Source: an uncultured Lachnospiraceae bacterium (GTDB taxonomy: Bacteria; Bacillota; Clostridia; Lachnospirales; Lachnospiraceae). Taken from it: 5,281 bases of DNA. The stretch lies in contig CAMWSA010000287.1 of NCBI GenBank assembly GCA_947176785.1, positions 1 through 5,281 on the forward strand, written 5' to 3'. Position 1 is the stretch's first letter, and each line of letters begins with the position of its first letter. Position numbers and translations under genes: made by a program. Of the stretch, positions 4,399-5,281 are shown one piece after another. The notes beneath the pieces are model-generated. The model made no database searches and was not told the DNA's origin. It saw nothing but the letters and a program-made list of their open reading frames with translations.

Positions 4399-5193
4399 AT
4401 GAAAGATGCAATGCTTGATAAATTACAAAAGTTTGGATTGAATCTGTATGAGGCAAAGGCATATGCAAGTCTGTTAAAAGTCGGAACAGCAAATGCATAT
4501 AAAATAAGCAAGGAATCCGGCATACCGAGGGCAAGGATTTATGATGTTTTGGAATCCATTACAAAAGCCGGACTTGCTATGGTTGAGGAAAGCAGTGAAA
4601 ATGTAAAAATTTATACGCCTGTGCCAAGCAAAATATTTTTGGAGAGAATTAAAAAGGAATGGGAAAGCGATTACGAACAAGTAAGGAATGATCTCAAAGA
4701 GTTAGAGGCAGAGGAAAAGAAACAGGATATTTATGTTTTTACGGTGAAGGGGAAGGAAAATATAACAGCCTATTGCAGACAGCTTATAAAAGAAGCAGGT
4801 CAATATGTGATTATTTCAATGTGGAGTCAGATGTATGAACTGCTTTTACCGGAATTGGAGGAATGTAAAAATCGGGGATGTAATGTTTTGGGAATCAGCC
4901 ATGATATTAAAAATCCTATGGAGGGAATTGAAAAGCATTTTAACAGTAAAATACACAATATGCCGGACAATATGCATTGGTTCATTCTTTCGGCAGACGG
5001 AAAAAAACTGCTGTATGGTTATTCTGCTGAAATAGATAAAGATGCGTTTTACACAGAAGATGCAAGCCACATTTATCTGATGGAAGATTATATACTGCAT
5101 GATATGATAATTAACCGTCTTATCGAAGATAAGGAAGATGAAGGCAAAATGGTTCAGATGATGCAGGGGATTGTCAGAAAAATAAAAAAGTAA
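4399..5193 (+). CDS. TrmB-family transcriptional regulator (264 aa)
   Basis: A cytoplasmic DNA-binding regulator of the TrmB family, whose members often sense sugars or other small ligands. AAAGGA (4383-4388) lies 10 nt before the ATG; a second in-frame ATG (4411) would give a protein four residues shorter. Residues about 5-75 form a winged helix-turn-helix: F-G-L-N-L-Y-E-A-K-A-Y ... L-L-K-V-G-T-A, then SGIPRARIYDVLESITKAGL (40-59), the recognition helix and the entry to the wing. Residues about 77-110 are rich in E and K and look like the coiled-coil dimer linker. From 111 the C-terminal domain follows the family plan: F-T-V-K-G-K-E-N-I, a strand V-I-I-S-M-W (137-142) and an amphipathic helix ending E-E-C-K-N-R-G-C-N-V-L. 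The ligand cannot be read from the sequence. The gene is AT-rich, has its own promoter, diverges from valS and sits 77 nt before the next gene, a probable target. Confidence 0.88.
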   Translation: MKDAMLDKLQKFGLNLYEAKAYASLLKVGTANAYKISKESGIPRARIYDVLESITKAGLAMVEESSENVKIYTPVPSKIFLERIKKEWESDYEQVRNDLKELEAEEKKQDIYVFTVKGKENITAYCRQLIKEAGQYVIISMWSQMYELLLPELEECKNRGCNVLGISHDIKNPMEGIEKHFNSKIHNMPDNMHWFILSADGKKLLYGYSAEIDKDAFYTEDASHIYLMEDYILHDMIINRLIEDKEDEGKMVQMMQGIVRKIKK

Positions 5194-5199
5194 TTGGGC

Positions 5200-5222
5200 T
5201 TGTTTATGGTGGCATCAAACAA
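5200..5222. repeat. Short inverted repeat after the regulator gene
   Basis: TTGTTT (5200-5205) and AAACAA (5217-5222) can pair around an 11-nt loop, with a T-containing stretch TGTTTTGTT after it. It is too AT-rich to be a convincing terminator. As DNA it could be a binding site ahead of the next gene. Confidence 0.25.
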
Positions 5223-5237
5223 TGTTTTGTTGCTATT

Positions 5238-5243
5238 TATAAT
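5238..5243 (+). promoter_or_regulatory. Possible -10 element for the gene at 5271
   Basis: TATAAT (5238-5243) lies 27 bp before the ATG at 5271. No good -35 is found 16-18 bp upstream. It could be an activator-dependent promoter or a chance match in AT-rich DNA. Confidence 0.35.
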
Positions 5244-5270
5244 AAATTCACTATATGGGAGGTCATATCA

Positions 5271-5281
5271 ATGGCAAAAAT
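5271..5281 (+). CDS. Start of an unidentified gene (truncated by window end)
   Basis: GGGAGGT (5257-5263) lies 7 nt before an ATG at 5271, and the frame reads M-A-K before the window stops. The ribosome binding site is strong, so this is very probably a real start. With three residues no product can be named. Its position 77 nt after the TrmB-family gene on the same strand makes it a likely operon partner or regulatory target. Confidence 0.7.

Noticed and set aside
4125..4523. Minus-strand hydrophobic 132-codon frame
   Set aside because: It overlaps the start of the TrmB-family gene antisense and has no ribosome binding site. The hydrophobicity comes from AT-rich antisense codons.
1..5281. 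CRISPR array, tRNA or rRNA genes, integrase or transposase genes
   Set aside because: No regularly spaced repeats, cloverleaf-like sequence, rRNA segment or recombinase motif was seen on either strand.

Overview
The window looks like chromosomal DNA from a Gram-positive Firmicute, most likely class Clostridia and plausibly a Lachnospiraceae-type gut anaerobe. The reasons are a T-box riboswitch in front of an aminoacyl-tRNA synthetase gene, consensus sigma-A promoters, strong AGGAGG-type ribosome binding sites, and a clostridial-looking gltD end. The taxon is inferred; no rRNA or other marker gene is present. Base composition is mosaic. The gltD end, the histidine kinase remnant and valS are GC-rich. 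The 237-600 segment and everything right of about 4150 are AT-rich by eye.

Layout, left to right. (1) 1-236, plus: the C-terminal end of gltD, glutamate synthase small subunit. (2) 237-about 600: an AT-rich island with a plausible promoter and a well-started gene for a 55-residue two-helix membrane protein of unknown function. (3) About 632-787, plus: the last 51 codons of a sensor histidine kinase ATPase domain, with no body upstream, so a gene remnant. (4) 828-878: a perfect 19-bp inverted repeat with no T-tract on either side. (5) 932-3388, minus: valS, an archaeal-type (type 2) valyl-tRNA synthetase of 818 residues, carrying a 12-nt/4-residue tandem repeat in its catalytic region. (6) 3389-4049: the valS control region, read on the minus strand. 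It has a consensus promoter, a T-box leader whose specifier reads GUG (valine), a 10-bp intrinsic terminator, and then about 240 nt of extra leader before the ribosome binding site. That extra leader contains a G-quadruplex motif and a 105-nt near-perfect inverted repeat. (7) 4050-4260: a spacer without a gene. (8) 4261-5193, plus: a TrmB-family regulator with its own extended -10 promoter and a palindrome over the predicted start point. (9) 5271-5281: the first codons of a further gene.

The most complete functional unit is valS with its T-box. Uncharged tRNA-Val should stabilise the antiterminator and allow transcription of the enzyme that charges it. The TrmB regulator is transcribed divergently and probably controls itself and the gene starting at 5271, whose identity lies outside the window. 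I found no convincing evidence of a wholly new multigene system. The parts most worth a second look are the structured insert between the T-box terminator and valS, the repeat inside ValS, and the disrupted interval between gltD and valS.
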